63,285 nt of DNA, taken from Shewanella profunda (GTDB lineage Bacteria > Pseudomonadota > Gammaproteobacteria > Enterobacterales > Shewanellaceae). The first letter of the stretch is position 1, and each line of letters begins with the position of its first letter. Shown here piece by piece: positions 18,297 to 26,492 of this stretch. Below the pieces are notes generated by a model, which was not told where the DNA came from, did no database searches, and saw only the letters and a list, made by a program, of their open reading frames with translations. The stretch lies in contig NZ_JAKILG010000026.1 in the NCBI RefSeq assembly GCF_023283765.1, positions 1 through 63,285 of the forward strand, in the 5' to 3' direction. The translations under genes and the position numbers were made by a program.

Positions 18297-19196
18297 TCAA
18301 AGTACTATGTAGAGTGGCCAGCCGAGGAGGCCGACGAGACCTTCTTTGTGTTCGAATCTTTCTAAGCGTTCTGGTGAGGCGTCGCTGAGTAAGAGTTCGC
18401 GGTAGCTTTTGGCAAAGTGCAGGGTACGCAGTAGGGCGGGGGCAAAGTTTTTACCGAGATCTTTACTGATGGTTTCAGCGAGTTTTGCGGGTAATTCTGC
18501 TAACGCTTTCTGGGTTTCCAATTCGATATGCTCACGGGTAAACCACTCCTCTTTTAAGGTGATTTTGCCGATACGCTTTTTCAAATCCTGTCTGACTTTG
18601 GCGCCATCAAACAACAATCGATACAGTACCACTTCGGCTAACACACTCTCTAGATTGAGAAAATCTAGCGGATCATAGCTCGATTGGGTGTAAAACTGTG
18701 CCAATAGCGCTGCAATGGACTGTTGGCGCTGATGCTCAAGTAGGGCATCTTGATAGGCTTCATAGCCTAACCATTCTTCCGCATCTGGTGGACTGGACAC
18801 TTGTTCGAGCAAGAACTTGTCGACATCGCCGTAGAGGGATTTGCCGTTGACGAGTTTATGCTTGCTGACAGTGCTGAGCATGCTCCAGCCTTTTTGGAAG
18901 CATTTGACTACGCCATCGGCGGTGATTAACAGTCGTATCGCCTGCTGCGGATTTTGGTTTGATAATTCCATCAAGCCAAGACTCACCACACCAATTACAT
19001 CGTGCGCTGCTTGTTCGAGCAAGTGCATTTTGTACTTGTTGTAAAACTTATCGGCCAGTTTGAGGCTCATCAAAATGGCTTTGGATTTGATTTGTGACAG
19101 CTGTTCACCGCTCAGCGTTTCGTCTGCTTGGCCTTGGATCAATACCTTGCTTAGGTAGGGTCCTTGATCTACATCACGCAGTACCAGTTGCATCAA
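18297..19196 (-). CDS. Unrecognised helical protein, fourth gene of the J-domain operon
   Basis: A 299-residue cytosolic protein, predicted mostly helical, with no signal peptide or membrane span. I recognise no catalytic motif or family. The start is eight bases after the stop of the preceding gene, so it is the last member of a four-gene operon that begins with a J-domain protein. Its job is presumably tied to that chaperone module (inference). An internal Leu/Ala-rich stretch (QKALAELPAKLAETISKDLG, ~225-245) looks like an amphipathic helix. Confidence 0.7.
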   Translation of the reverse strand: MMQLVLRDVDQGPYLSKVLIQGQADETLSGEQLSQIKSKAILMSLKLADKFYNKYKMHLLEQAAHDVIGVVSLGLMELSNQNPQQAIRLLITADGVVKCFQKGWSMLSTVSKHKLVNGKSLYGDVDKFLLEQVSSPPDAEEWLGYEAYQDALLEHQRQQSIAALLAQFYTQSSYDPLDFLNLESVLAEVVLYRLLFDGAKVRQDLKKRIGKITLKEEWFTREHIELETQKALAELPAKLAETISKDLGKNFAPALLRTLHFAKSYRELLLSDASPERLERFEHKEGLVGLLGWPLYIVL

Positions 19197-19204
19197 ATAA
19201 TTCC

Positions 19205-19963
19205 TTAATCCAAAAAGCTAAACATATCATCGACTTCAGCGTATTCATCCGTCACTTGGTTTTTCTCTTTGGCTTGAATAACCAGCTCGTTAACAAACTT
19301 GCCGATGATCACTTCCCAACCTGAGCTTTGGTTGCGCAGTAGACTCTTGATGGCTTTTTCAACATCTGGCGCGAGCTCGTGGATCAAGGCCATTAGGCTG
19401 CGTGGATCGTCTATGCTGAGGCTGTGGGCATCTTCACTGGCGACGCGGCTATCGTAGCCGATGGTTTCAGTGTCTTCTTCGTCATCATAAAGATCGGTAT
19501 AGCCATCTTCATCTTCATGCTTTTCACCTAACATCATTTCGATGAAAGGGATCGACAGGTAGAAAAGGCCCGCAGGATCTTCGGCGATACACTCTAAAAT
19601 CGCAGTTTGTTTCGCTTCGCTATCTTGAATACGGATTAAATAGGTCAAAAAATCAAAGGTATGCTGAATAAGTTCTTCGGCATTGTTTTTGATTTTTTCT
19701 TCCCAGTACAAAGGTTGCTGACAGACGATGTCGCGAATTTGTTCTGGGGTCATGAGTTCAGACATGATCGAAGGACAAGAGATATCATGGTGACTGTTGA
19801 TTTGTGTCAGCGTGACAATATCCATGTGTTCGATGACTTCGACTAATTGCTCGTCGCTCATGGTATTGGCGATAATTTCAAAGCGTTTGCTCGCTTGCTT
19901 TGGCTCTACGTCCGCCAGTTCTTTAATCTCGGCGACGGTAATCTCAATGAGACTAGTGTTCAT
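19205..19963 (-). CDS. Unrecognised acidic protein, third gene of the J-domain operon
   Basis: A 252-residue protein, strongly acidic, with an Asp/Glu-rich insert around residues 152-168 (DEDGYTDLYDDEEDTET). The N-terminal half is helical with DEQLVEVIEHMD-type segments. No family is recognised. Its start shares one base with the stop of the preceding gene (TAATG), a sign of translational coupling. Both this protein and its neighbour carry long acidic runs, which is unusual for bacterial cytosolic proteins. Confidence 0.7.
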   Translation of the reverse strand: MNTSLIEITVAEIKELADVEPKQASKRFEIIANTMSDEQLVEVIEHMDIVTLTQINSHHDISCPSIMSELMTPEQIRDIVCQQPLYWEEKIKNNAEELIQHTFDFLTYLIRIQDSEAKQTAILECIAEDPAGLFYLSIPFIEMMLGEKHEDEDGYTDLYDDEEDTETIGYDSRVASEDAHSLSIDDPRSLMALIHELAPDVEKAIKSLLRNQSSGWEVIIGKFVNELVIQAKEKNQVTDEYAEVDDMFSFLD

Positions 19964-20493
19964 TAGCGGTCCTCATCATCGTAGTGATCGTAGTAGCCAT
20001 CTTCCTCTTCGCCTTCATCATCGTCGTCGTTATCAGACGTGCCAACATAATCGTTGTCATCATCATCTTCATCGTCATGATGTTTCGCTGTTGGCGTTGC
20101 TTTACCTTGGGTTTCAAGTAAATACAGTACGGCGCAGCTTTCTATCAATAAGGTTTCCGAGTAACTACGCACAGCCAATACTAAGGGTAAATCGGCATTG
20201 TTAAAGCCAATAGTGACTTTAAACTCATCCCACTCGGGTTGCGTTGCCGTGTTTATCCACTGTGCCCACTTGAGTTTGGCTTCGGCGGGAAATTTAATTC
20301 GACCGTAAAGCGCAACAGGCAGGTACTCAGGCACAGTATCGAGCATCTTAGGATCGGCTTCTAACACCTTTTTGATTTGACTAGTAAATTGTTCTAGCGC
20401 TTTAGGTGTATCGGGATCGTCGTAGGACTCGATATTGTCGTAGGCATTATTTTTTAGCTCATTAATGCGTGAGATATTCAGTTTTTTGACCAT
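19963..20493 (-). CDS. Unrecognised protein with a very acidic C-terminal tail, second gene of the J-domain operon
   Basis: A 176-residue protein. The first ~135 residues look like a folded domain; the last ~40 are almost entirely Asp, Glu, Tyr and Gly (HHDDEDDDDNDYVG, then DDDDEGEEEDGYYDHYDDEDR split by a few residues). Such tails are seen in nucleic-acid mimics, histone-chaperone-like proteins and client-binding chaperone partners, but none of these can be claimed here. It lies 23 bases after the J-domain gene stop and overlaps the next gene by one base. Confidence 0.7.
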   Translation of the reverse strand: MVKKLNISRINELKNNAYDNIESYDDPDTPKALEQFTSQIKKVLEADPKMLDTVPEYLPVALYGRIKFPAEAKLKWAQWINTATQPEWDEFKVTIGFNNADLPLVLAVRSYSETLLIESCAVLYLLETQGKATPTAKHHDDEDDDDNDYVGTSDNDDDDEGEEEDGYYDHYDDEDR

Positions 20494-20516
20494 TTGACAC
20501 TTACTCTAGAAAACGC

Positions 20517-20801
20517 TCAAGGATAAAATTGATCCCACAGCTCGCGCATGGCGCTAGCGGGATCGGTCACTATTACGTTATTGAAATCTTTGATAAACGC
20601 ATTTCGTTGCTTAGGATCGGACAAGACATCATAAGCATTTTTAACGCGTTCAAGTTGTACGGCGGCTTGCTGTTTTTCCTCTTCCGAGGCACCTAACAAC
20701 TTGTCGGGATGATATTTGTTTGACAGCCGTCGATAGGCTTTTTTAATGTCGTCTTCTTTGGCACTGGGTTTTATACCGAGCACACTAAAGTGGTTAATCA
20801 T
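20517..20801 (-). CDS. Short J-domain protein
   Basis: A 94-residue protein that is essentially one J domain: YRRLSNKYHPDKL carries the HPD motif (about residues 31-33) that stimulates DnaK ATPase, and helix IV follows (VKNAYDVLSDPKQRNAF). It lacks the Gly/Phe region, zinc fingers and substrate-binding domain of full DnaJ, so it is a type III co-chaperone that would direct DnaK to specific clients. It heads a compact four-gene operon whose other products are unrecognised; those are the obvious client or adaptor candidates (inference). Confidence 0.88.
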   Translation of the reverse strand: MINHFSVLGIKPSAKEDDIKKAYRRLSNKYHPDKLLGASEEEKQQAAVQLERVKNAYDVLSDPKQRNAFIKDFNNVIVTDPASAMRELWDQFYP

Positions 20802-21055
20802 ACTTGTACCTGCAGGCGATGTATTTGATATCGCGAGATAAAAAGGGTGTGACTCTGATTATCTTTAAATTCGTGGAATTATGATTAGTCAGCGGTGGAT
20901 AATAGCAGAAATCCCCTAGGGGCAGCAAACACGTAAGTCGCTATTTGTAGCCTTAACCTAACTTATAAACGCTGGGATTTATAGTGCTAATTGTAGTGTC
21001 AATGGAAGGGGCAAAAAGAAGGCTGGTTGATGATGATTATGCGGGATTAGATAAT

Positions 21056-21140
21056 TGGTTGCGGGAGCTGGATTTGAACCAACGACCTTCGCCCGTTGTT
21101 TATAAAGAGTTGAGCCCGACGAGCGATCATACTGCTCTAT
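21056..21140 (-). pseudogene. Degenerate initiator tRNA copy A
   Basis: The 3' half (ACCA end, T arm) matches the intact tRNA-fMet copies nearby, but the anticodon arm has been replaced by a longer segment (contains CTTTATAAACAACGGGCG when read on the minus strand) and the 5' acceptor strand is gone. It cannot fold as a tRNA. It lies exactly 150 bp from copy B. Confidence 0.8.
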
Positions 21141-21167
21141 TTATAAAATTTTAGCTATTTTAGGCAC

Positions 21168-21190
21168 AAAAAAACCAGCACTATGCTGGT
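21168..21190 (-). terminator. Terminator within the tRNA-fMet array
   Basis: On the minus strand ACCAGCATAGTGCTGGT is followed by TTTTTTT. Near-identical copies occur at 21318-21340 (one mismatch in the stem) and 21448-21470; all belong to the repeated unit. Confidence 0.8.
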
Positions 21191-21205
21191 TGATGATTAG
21201 ATAGT

Positions 21206-21290
21206 TGGTTGCGGGAGCTGGATTTGAACCAACGACCTTCGCCCGTTGTTTATAAAGAGTTGAGCCCGACGAGCGACCATACGGCTCTAT
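21206..21290 (-). pseudogene. Degenerate initiator tRNA copy B
   Basis: Almost identical to copy A, with the same replaced anticodon arm and the same missing 5' acceptor strand. Copies A and B form a perfect-period 150-bp tandem duplication. Confidence 0.8.
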
Positions 21291-21317
21291 TTATAAAACT
21301 TTAGCTATTTTAGGCAC

Positions 21318-21340
21318 AAAAAAACCAACACTATGCTGGT
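21318..21340 (-). terminator. Terminator within the tRNA-fMet array, second copy
   Basis: Copy of the hairpin plus T7 at 21168-21190, with a C-to-T-type stem change (CCAACA in place of CCAGCA on the plus strand) that weakens it. Confidence 0.65.
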
Positions 21341-21355
21341 TGATGATTAGATAGT

Positions 21356-21436
21356 TGGTTGCGGGAGCCGAATTTGAACCTACTACCTTCGCCTGTTGTT
21401 TATAAAGAGTTGAGCCCGACGAGCGACCATACGGCT
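21356..21436 (-). pseudogene. Degenerate initiator tRNA copy C
   Basis: Same replaced anticodon arm as copies A, B and E. T-stem pairing is also damaged, and ~20 bp seen in A and B after the D arm are deleted. Confidence 0.8.
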
Positions 21437-21447
21437 ATTTTAGGCAC

Positions 21448-21470
21448 AAAAAAACCAGCACTATGCTGGT
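21448..21470 (-). terminator. Terminator after intact tRNA-fMet copy 3
   Basis: On the minus strand this CCAGCATAGTGCTGG hairpin plus T7 is the first terminator met after the intact tRNA at 21486-21562. Confidence 0.8.
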
Positions 21471-21485
21471 TGATGATTAGATAGT

Positions 21486-21562
<77 letters not shown>

Positions 21563-21603
21563 TCCGATATCTATCTGTATTACTATACTATTTCGCTTTA
21601 AAT

Positions 21604-21680
21604 TGGTTGCGAGAGCAGGATTTGAGCCTACGACCTTCGCCCGTTGTTTATAAAGAGTTGAGCCCGATAAGCTGTTTCTA
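21604..21680 (-). pseudogene. Degenerate initiator tRNA copy E, between intact copies
   Basis: Lies between two intact genes. It has the same anticodon-arm replacement as copies A-C, a changed TTCAAAT-loop base and no recognisable D arm or 5' acceptor strand. Confidence 0.8.
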
Positions 21681-21702
21681 TTGATAAACTAATACACTAA
21701 AT

Positions 21703-21779
<77 letters not shown>

Positions 21780-21820
21780 TCCGATATCTATCTGTATTAC
21801 TATACTATTTTGCTTTAAAT

Positions 21821-21897
<77 letters not shown>

Positions 21898-21918
21898 TCC
21901 GTCTTCAAAGCGGGGCAG

Positions 21919-21947
21919 ACTATAACGGCAGTGAGTGGCCAATGCAA
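21919..21947 (-). promoter_or_regulatory. Promoter of the tRNA-fMet array
   Basis: On the minus strand TTGCAT (-35) and TATAGT (-10) are 17 bp apart, followed by a GC-rich discriminator-like CTGCCCCGC, as expected for a stringently controlled stable-RNA promoter. Transcription would start about 15 bases before the first tRNA. Confidence 0.75.
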
Positions 21948-22154
21948 GGACGAATCCTAAAAAAGAGGGTGAATGCTCAAATATAAAGCGTAGTGCGGGG
22001 ATTTTACGCAGCATGGCCGGCGACTCACAGTTATAGGTCGCTAAAAGCAGGCTAACTGACTGACTAAATCGGGCTTTGGTTAATAACTGTTTATCTTTTA
22101 TGTATTCGAGCAGGTATAATGTCGCTTTGATTTTGACTGTGTACTGATTATCCC

Positions 22155-24284
22155 ATGCTTAATTTTTTTGCCGCTGCCCCTAAGGGCTTTGAATATAGCT
22201 TAGCCCAAGAACTCACTGAATTTGGTGCCACTGAGATTAAAGAAAGTGTTGCAGGTGTGTATTTCACCGCACCTTTAGCCTTAGCGTACCGCATTACCTT
22301 ATGGACACGTTTAGCCAGCCGTATTGTGTTGGTCATCTATAAAGGCAGCTGTGAGTCGGCAGAGCAACTGTATAATGCTGCTTATTGTATTGATTGGCCT
22401 GCGCATTTCTCTAATAGAAATACTTTTAGTATCGATTTTCATGGTACGGGTGGCTTTATTAATAACACCCAGTTCGGCGCGCTTAAAATTAAAGATGCGG
22501 TAGTCGACAGGTTCCGTGACGATGGTGATGAGCGTCCTAATGTGTCGCGCACTGATGCGGATTTTAAAGTCGATGTTCATTTTCGTAATGGCGTTATTAC
22601 TATTGCAATGAACTTCTCTGGGCCATCGTTGCATCAGCGGGGATATCGCTCAACCACAGGTGAAGCGCCTTTAAAAGAAAACCTTGCCGCGAATATGTTG
22701 GTGCGAAGTGGTTGGCAAGCTGCGCCTTCAACTTTACTTGATCCTTTTTGTGGTAGCGGCACTGTGCTGATTGAAGCGGCGTTAATGGCAGCGGATATTG
22801 CTCCTGGATTGCAGCGTAGTCGTTTTGGTTTTGAACATTGGCGTCGCCACGATAAAGCCGTGTGGCAAGATATTGTCGCCGAAGCCAAGGCGCGTGCTTC
22901 TTTGGGCGTTAAACGCTGTGAGATTAAATTTTACGGATCTGATATCGATTCTCGCTTAGTTGCACTTGCAAAACGTAATGCAGAAAATGCGGGAGTGCTT
23001 GAGCTTATTGAGTTTAACGTCGCTAACGCGTTGAATATTAATCCACCCGCTGCTGAAGGTTATCTAATCACCAACCCGCCCTATGGCGAGCGTTTGGGGA
23101 ATGTGTCTGAACTTTTGCAGCTCTACTATCAATTAGGCGATAAGTTTAAAAAAGAGTTTGGTGGTTGGAAAGTCGCCATGCTTTGTAGTGATATCGAGCT
23201 AATCTCATCACTTAAGCTTAAAGCTGATAAACAGATGAAGATGTTTAATGGTGCATTAGAGTGTGCCTTTAATATTTATACGCTGCATGCCAATAGTACT
23301 CGCCGTGACACGCCTGTTTTGCCTGAAGGGGTCGACATTGCCGATATCGCTCCCGCCTTTGCCAACCGTATTAAGAAAAATGCTAAGCAACTGGAAAAGT
23401 GGGCTCAAAAAGAAGGCATAGATAGTTATCGTATTTACGATGCCGATATTCCCGAATACAACGTGGCCGTTGATAAATATTTAGATTATGTAATTGTGCA
23501 GGAATATATGGCACCTGCGACCATTCCTGAGGCGGTAACTAAGCGTCGATTAAGCGATGTGTTATTGGCATTACCCACAGCGATTGGGATTAATCCTAAT
23601 AAAATCATCATGAAAACCCGCGAACGTCAGAAGGGCACTAGCCAGTATCAAAAGTTAGATGAGCGCAAATTAGAGCTTATCACTACTGAATATGGCGCTA
23701 AGTTTAAGTTGAATTTAACTGGTTATTTAGATACGGGGTTATTCCTTGATCACCGTTTAACGCGTCGTCTGGTTGGTCAAAAAGCTAAGGGACGGCGAGT
23801 ATTGAACCTGTTTTCTTATACGGGTTCAGCATCTGTGCATGCGGCGCTCGGTGGTGCTAAGTCGGTTACAACGGTAGATATGTCAAATACCTATATTGCT
23901 TGGGCGAAGGATAACTTTGCCCTCAATGGGCTGCAAGGCAAGCAATATGAATTCGTGCAAGCGGATTGTTTACAGTGGATCCGTAATTGTAATGAACAAT
24001 TTGATTTGATTTTTATTGATCCGCCGACATTCTCTAACTCAAAACGGATGGAAGATTCATTCGATGTGCAGCGGGATCATGTCAATTTACTTAGCGCTTT
24101 AGTGAAGTTATTAAGTCCTACTGGCGAGTTAGTTTTCTCCAACAATAAACGTAAGTTTAAGATGGACATAGAAACACTGACTAAGATGAACATCACGGTT
24201 AAGAACATTGATGACATCACGCTGCCCATGGATTACAAGCGTAATCCTCATATTCACAATACTTGGTTAATTACCCATGCCTGA
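22155..24284 (+). CDS. rlmL: Bifunctional 23S rRNA methyltransferase RlmKL
   Basis: A 709-residue fusion that methylates two guanosines of 23S rRNA (G2445 N2 and G2069 N7 in E. coli numbering). It has an N-terminal ferredoxin-like/THUMP region (~1-160), the RlmL methyltransferase domain with [17 protein letters not shown] (~194) and the catalytic NPPYGERLG (~308), and the RlmK domain with [19 protein letters not shown] (~552) and [12 protein letters not shown] (~622). Length matches the family. Its stop overlaps the start of a glutaredoxin-like gene, and uup follows, giving a translation-linked cluster. Confidence 0.95.
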   Translation: MLNFFAAAPKGFEYSLAQELTEFGATEIKESVAGVYFTAPLALAYRITLWTRLASRIVLVIYKGSCESAEQLYNAAYCIDWPAHFSNRNTFSIDFHGTGGFINNTQFGALKIKDAVVDRFRDDGDERPNVSRTDADFKVDVHFRNGVITIAMNFSGPSLHQRGYRSTTGEAPLKENLAANMLVRSGWQAAPSTLLDPFCGSGTVLIEAALMAADIAPGLQRSRFGFEHWRRHDKAVWQDIVAEAKARASLGVKRCEIKFYGSDIDSRLVALAKRNAENAGVLELIEFNVANALNINPPAAEGYLITNPPYGERLGNVSELLQLYYQLGDKFKKEFGGWKVAMLCSDIELISSLKLKADKQMKMFNGALECAFNIYTLHANSTRRDTPVLPEGVDIADIAPAFANRIKKNAKQLEKWAQKEGIDSYRIYDADIPEYNVAVDKYLDYVIVQEYMAPATIPEAVTKRRLSDVLLALPTAIGINPNKIIMKTRERQKGTSQYQKLDERKLELITTEYGAKFKLNLTGYLDTGLFLDHRLTRRLVGQKAKGRRVLNLFSYTGSASVHAALGGAKSVTTVDMSNTYIAWAKDNFALNGLQGKQYEFVQADCLQWIRNCNEQFDLIFIDPPTFSNSKRMEDSFDVQRDHVNLLSALVKLLSPTGELVFSNNKRKFKMDIETLTKMNITVKNIDDITLPMDYKRNPHIHNTWLITHA

Positions 24285-24537
24285 ACGTAAGGCTGATCTT
24301 TCAGCTGAATTACATCGGGACTATATGCTATATCACACGGAGGGATGCCATCTGTGTGAATTGGCAATTGTGCTATTAAAAGATGCTGGTATAGCGTTTC
24401 AAACCATCGATATTTGTGATGATGAAATACTCGCGGAGCGTTATGGCGTGTCGATCCCCGTGCTAAAAGCCGTGGACGACAGATGTTTATTTTGGCCATT
24501 TGACGCAACGCAATTACAAAAGTTTATAGGAGCTTAG
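24277..24537 (+). CDS. Glutaredoxin-family protein
   Basis: An 86-residue thioredoxin-fold protein with the redox pair CHLC (about residues 24-27) in [12 protein letters not shown] and the cis-Pro in SIPVLK. This is the small DUF836-type glutaredoxin-like family, often encoded between rlmKL and uup in gammaproteobacteria. It overlaps the end of rlmKL by eight bases and ends one base before the uup start. Substrate unknown. Confidence 0.85.
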   Translation: MPERKADLSAELHRDYMLYHTEGCHLCELAIVLLKDAGIAFQTIDICDDEILAERYGVSIPVLKAVDDRCLFWPFDATQLQKFIGA

Positions 24538-24538
24538 T

Positions 24539-26464
24539 TTGAGTCTGGTTCGTATCAATAATGGCTCTTTAGCCTATGGTTACACACCGCTGCTGCAGAA
24601 TGCGGATTTTACCATTGAACGCGGTGAGCGCGTGTGTATAGTGGGGCGAAATGGTGCTGGCAAGTCGAGCTTGCTGAAGATTCTATCCGGTGATGTATTG
24701 CTGGATGAAGGTGAGTTTAACATTGATGGTAATGTTACCGTCAGCCGTTTACAGCAAGATCCACCTAAGGCAGAGCAAGGTACGGTTTATGCCTACATTG
24801 CGGCAGGCCTTAAGGAAGTGGGTGAAGCGCTTGAGCGTTATCATCAATTATCCCACGATGTGGCCCATGTCTCACCTGAACTGATGGATCGCATGCTAAA
24901 TGAGATGCAAGGTCTGCAGGAAACCTTAGATCACTACAACGGCTGGCAGTTAGATTCACGTATTCAGCAAAATTGTGAATTACTCGGTCTCGATCCTGAT
25001 AAATCCTTAAGTGAGTTGTCTGGTGGTTGGCAGCGTAAAGTGGCGCTGGCTCGCGCGCTTGTGAGTGAGCCCGATCTATTGTTGCTTGATGAGCCAACCA
25101 ACCACTTAGATATTGACACCATCGAATGGCTAGAAAAATTTCTACTTGATTATCAAGGTGCTATCGTCTTTATCAGCCACGACAGGGGCTTTATTGCCCG
25201 TATGGCGACGCGCATTGTGGATTTAGATCGTGGTGTCATCACGTCATGGCCGGGCAACTATCAAGCTTACCTTGATGGTAAGCAGGAATGGTTGCGGGTC
25301 GAGGCTGATAAAAATGCCTTGTTTGACAAGCGTCTAGCCGATGAAGAAGTGTGGATCCGTCAAGGTGTTAAAGCTAGACGTACCCGTAATGAAGGACGTG
25401 TACGCGCACTTAAAGCGCTTCGCCAAGAGCGTAGCGAGCGTTTGAATCGTCAAGGTAACGCTAAAATGGCGGTGTCTGATACAGAGCGTTCAGGCAAGTT
25501 AGTCTTTGATGTAAAAGAGTTAAATTATAATTTGCCGGATAAAAATCTGGTGAAAAACTTTAACACTACTGTGATCCGAGGCGATCGCATTGCACTTATT
25601 GGGCCGAACGGTTGTGGTAAATCCACACTAATTAAGTTGCTGATTGAAAAGTTGCAACCTCAGTCTGGTGAAGTCAAAGTCGGCACTAAGCTAGAAATTG
25701 CCTATTTTGATCAATACCGTGAAGCCTTAGATCCTGAACAAACAGTTGAAGATAACGTCGGTGAAGGTAAAAAAACCATCACAATCAATGGGCAAGACCG
25801 CCATATTTTAAGTTATTTGCAGGATTTTTTGTTTTCTCCAATGCGAGCAAGAACACCTGTTAAAGCCTTATCGGGTGGTGAGAAAAACCGTTTATTACTC
25901 GCAAAGTTATTGATCCGTCCTGCAAACTTAATCATTCTCGACGAACCTACAAACGATCTTGATATTGAGACCCTAGAATTGCTAGAGTCGCTGCTGACTG
26001 AATATCAAGGCACTCTATTGCTAGTGAGCCACGATAGAGCGTTTATTGACAACACAGTGACGAGCAGCTGGTGGTATGCAGGTAATGGCCACTGGAGCGA
26101 ATATGTGGGTGGTTATCAGGATGCGGTCGATCAGGGAGCTAAGTTTTATTCTGAGGAACCTAGTTCACAAAAGACGGTCGAAGCTCCTGCAGTACCAATC
26201 AAAGCTGCTGACGTTAAGGTGGCAGAAGTTGCCAAAGTTGCGAAAAAACTGTCGTATAAGTTACAGCGTGAGTTAGAGTCATTGCCTAGTCTGATGGAAC
26301 AGTTGGAGGAAGACATCCTCGCACTGCAAACCACGATTGGTAACCCCGATTTCTATAGTCAGGCGCAAGATAAAGTCAATCAGGTATTAAGCCAGTTGGC
26401 GGATAAAGAAAAACAATTGGAAGTTTGCTTCGAGCGATGGGAAGAGCTTGAGTCATTGAAGTAA
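24539..26464 (+). CDS. uup: ABC-F ATPase Uup
   Basis: A 641-residue soluble ABC-F protein with two nucleotide-binding domains: GRNGAGKSS (~37-45), LSGGWQRK (~160), LLLDEPTNHLD; then GPNGCGKST (~353), LSGGEKNR (~443) and LILDEPTNDLD. An inter-domain linker and a C-terminal coiled coil (~570-641) are typical for Uup, which acts on ribosomes and is linked to tandem-repeat precise-excision stability. It has no membrane part. TTG start with TAGGAGC ahead of it; the gene is immediately downstream of the glutaredoxin gene. Confidence 0.93.
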   Translation: MSLVRINNGSLAYGYTPLLQNADFTIERGERVCIVGRNGAGKSSLLKILSGDVLLDEGEFNIDGNVTVSRLQQDPPKAEQGTVYAYIAAGLKEVGEALERYHQLSHDVAHVSPELMDRMLNEMQGLQETLDHYNGWQLDSRIQQNCELLGLDPDKSLSELSGGWQRKVALARALVSEPDLLLLDEPTNHLDIDTIEWLEKFLLDYQGAIVFISHDRGFIARMATRIVDLDRGVITSWPGNYQAYLDGKQEWLRVEADKNALFDKRLADEEVWIRQGVKARRTRNEGRVRALKALRQERSERLNRQGNAKMAVSDTERSGKLVFDVKELNYNLPDKNLVKNFNTTVIRGDRIALIGPNGCGKSTLIKLLIEKLQPQSGEVKVGTKLEIAYFDQYREALDPEQTVEDNVGEGKKTITINGQDRHILSYLQDFLFSPMRARTPVKALSGGEKNRLLLAKLLIRPANLIILDEPTNDLDIETLELLESLLTEYQGTLLLVSHDRAFIDNTVTSSWWYAGNGHWSEYVGGYQDAVDQGAKFYSEEPSSQKTVEAPAVPIKAADVKVAEVAKVAKKLSYKLQRELESLPSLMEQLEEDILALQTTIGNPDFYSQAQDKVNQVLSQLADKEKQLEVCFERWEELESLK

Positions 26465-26492
26465 GCCAATAATAAAAATGGGAATAGAATTA

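Noticed and set aside
19797..20204. 135-codon plus-strand frame with His-rich stretch
   Set aside because: It is the antisense of the acidic-protein genes; Asp codons read backwards give the His/Ser-rich sequence.
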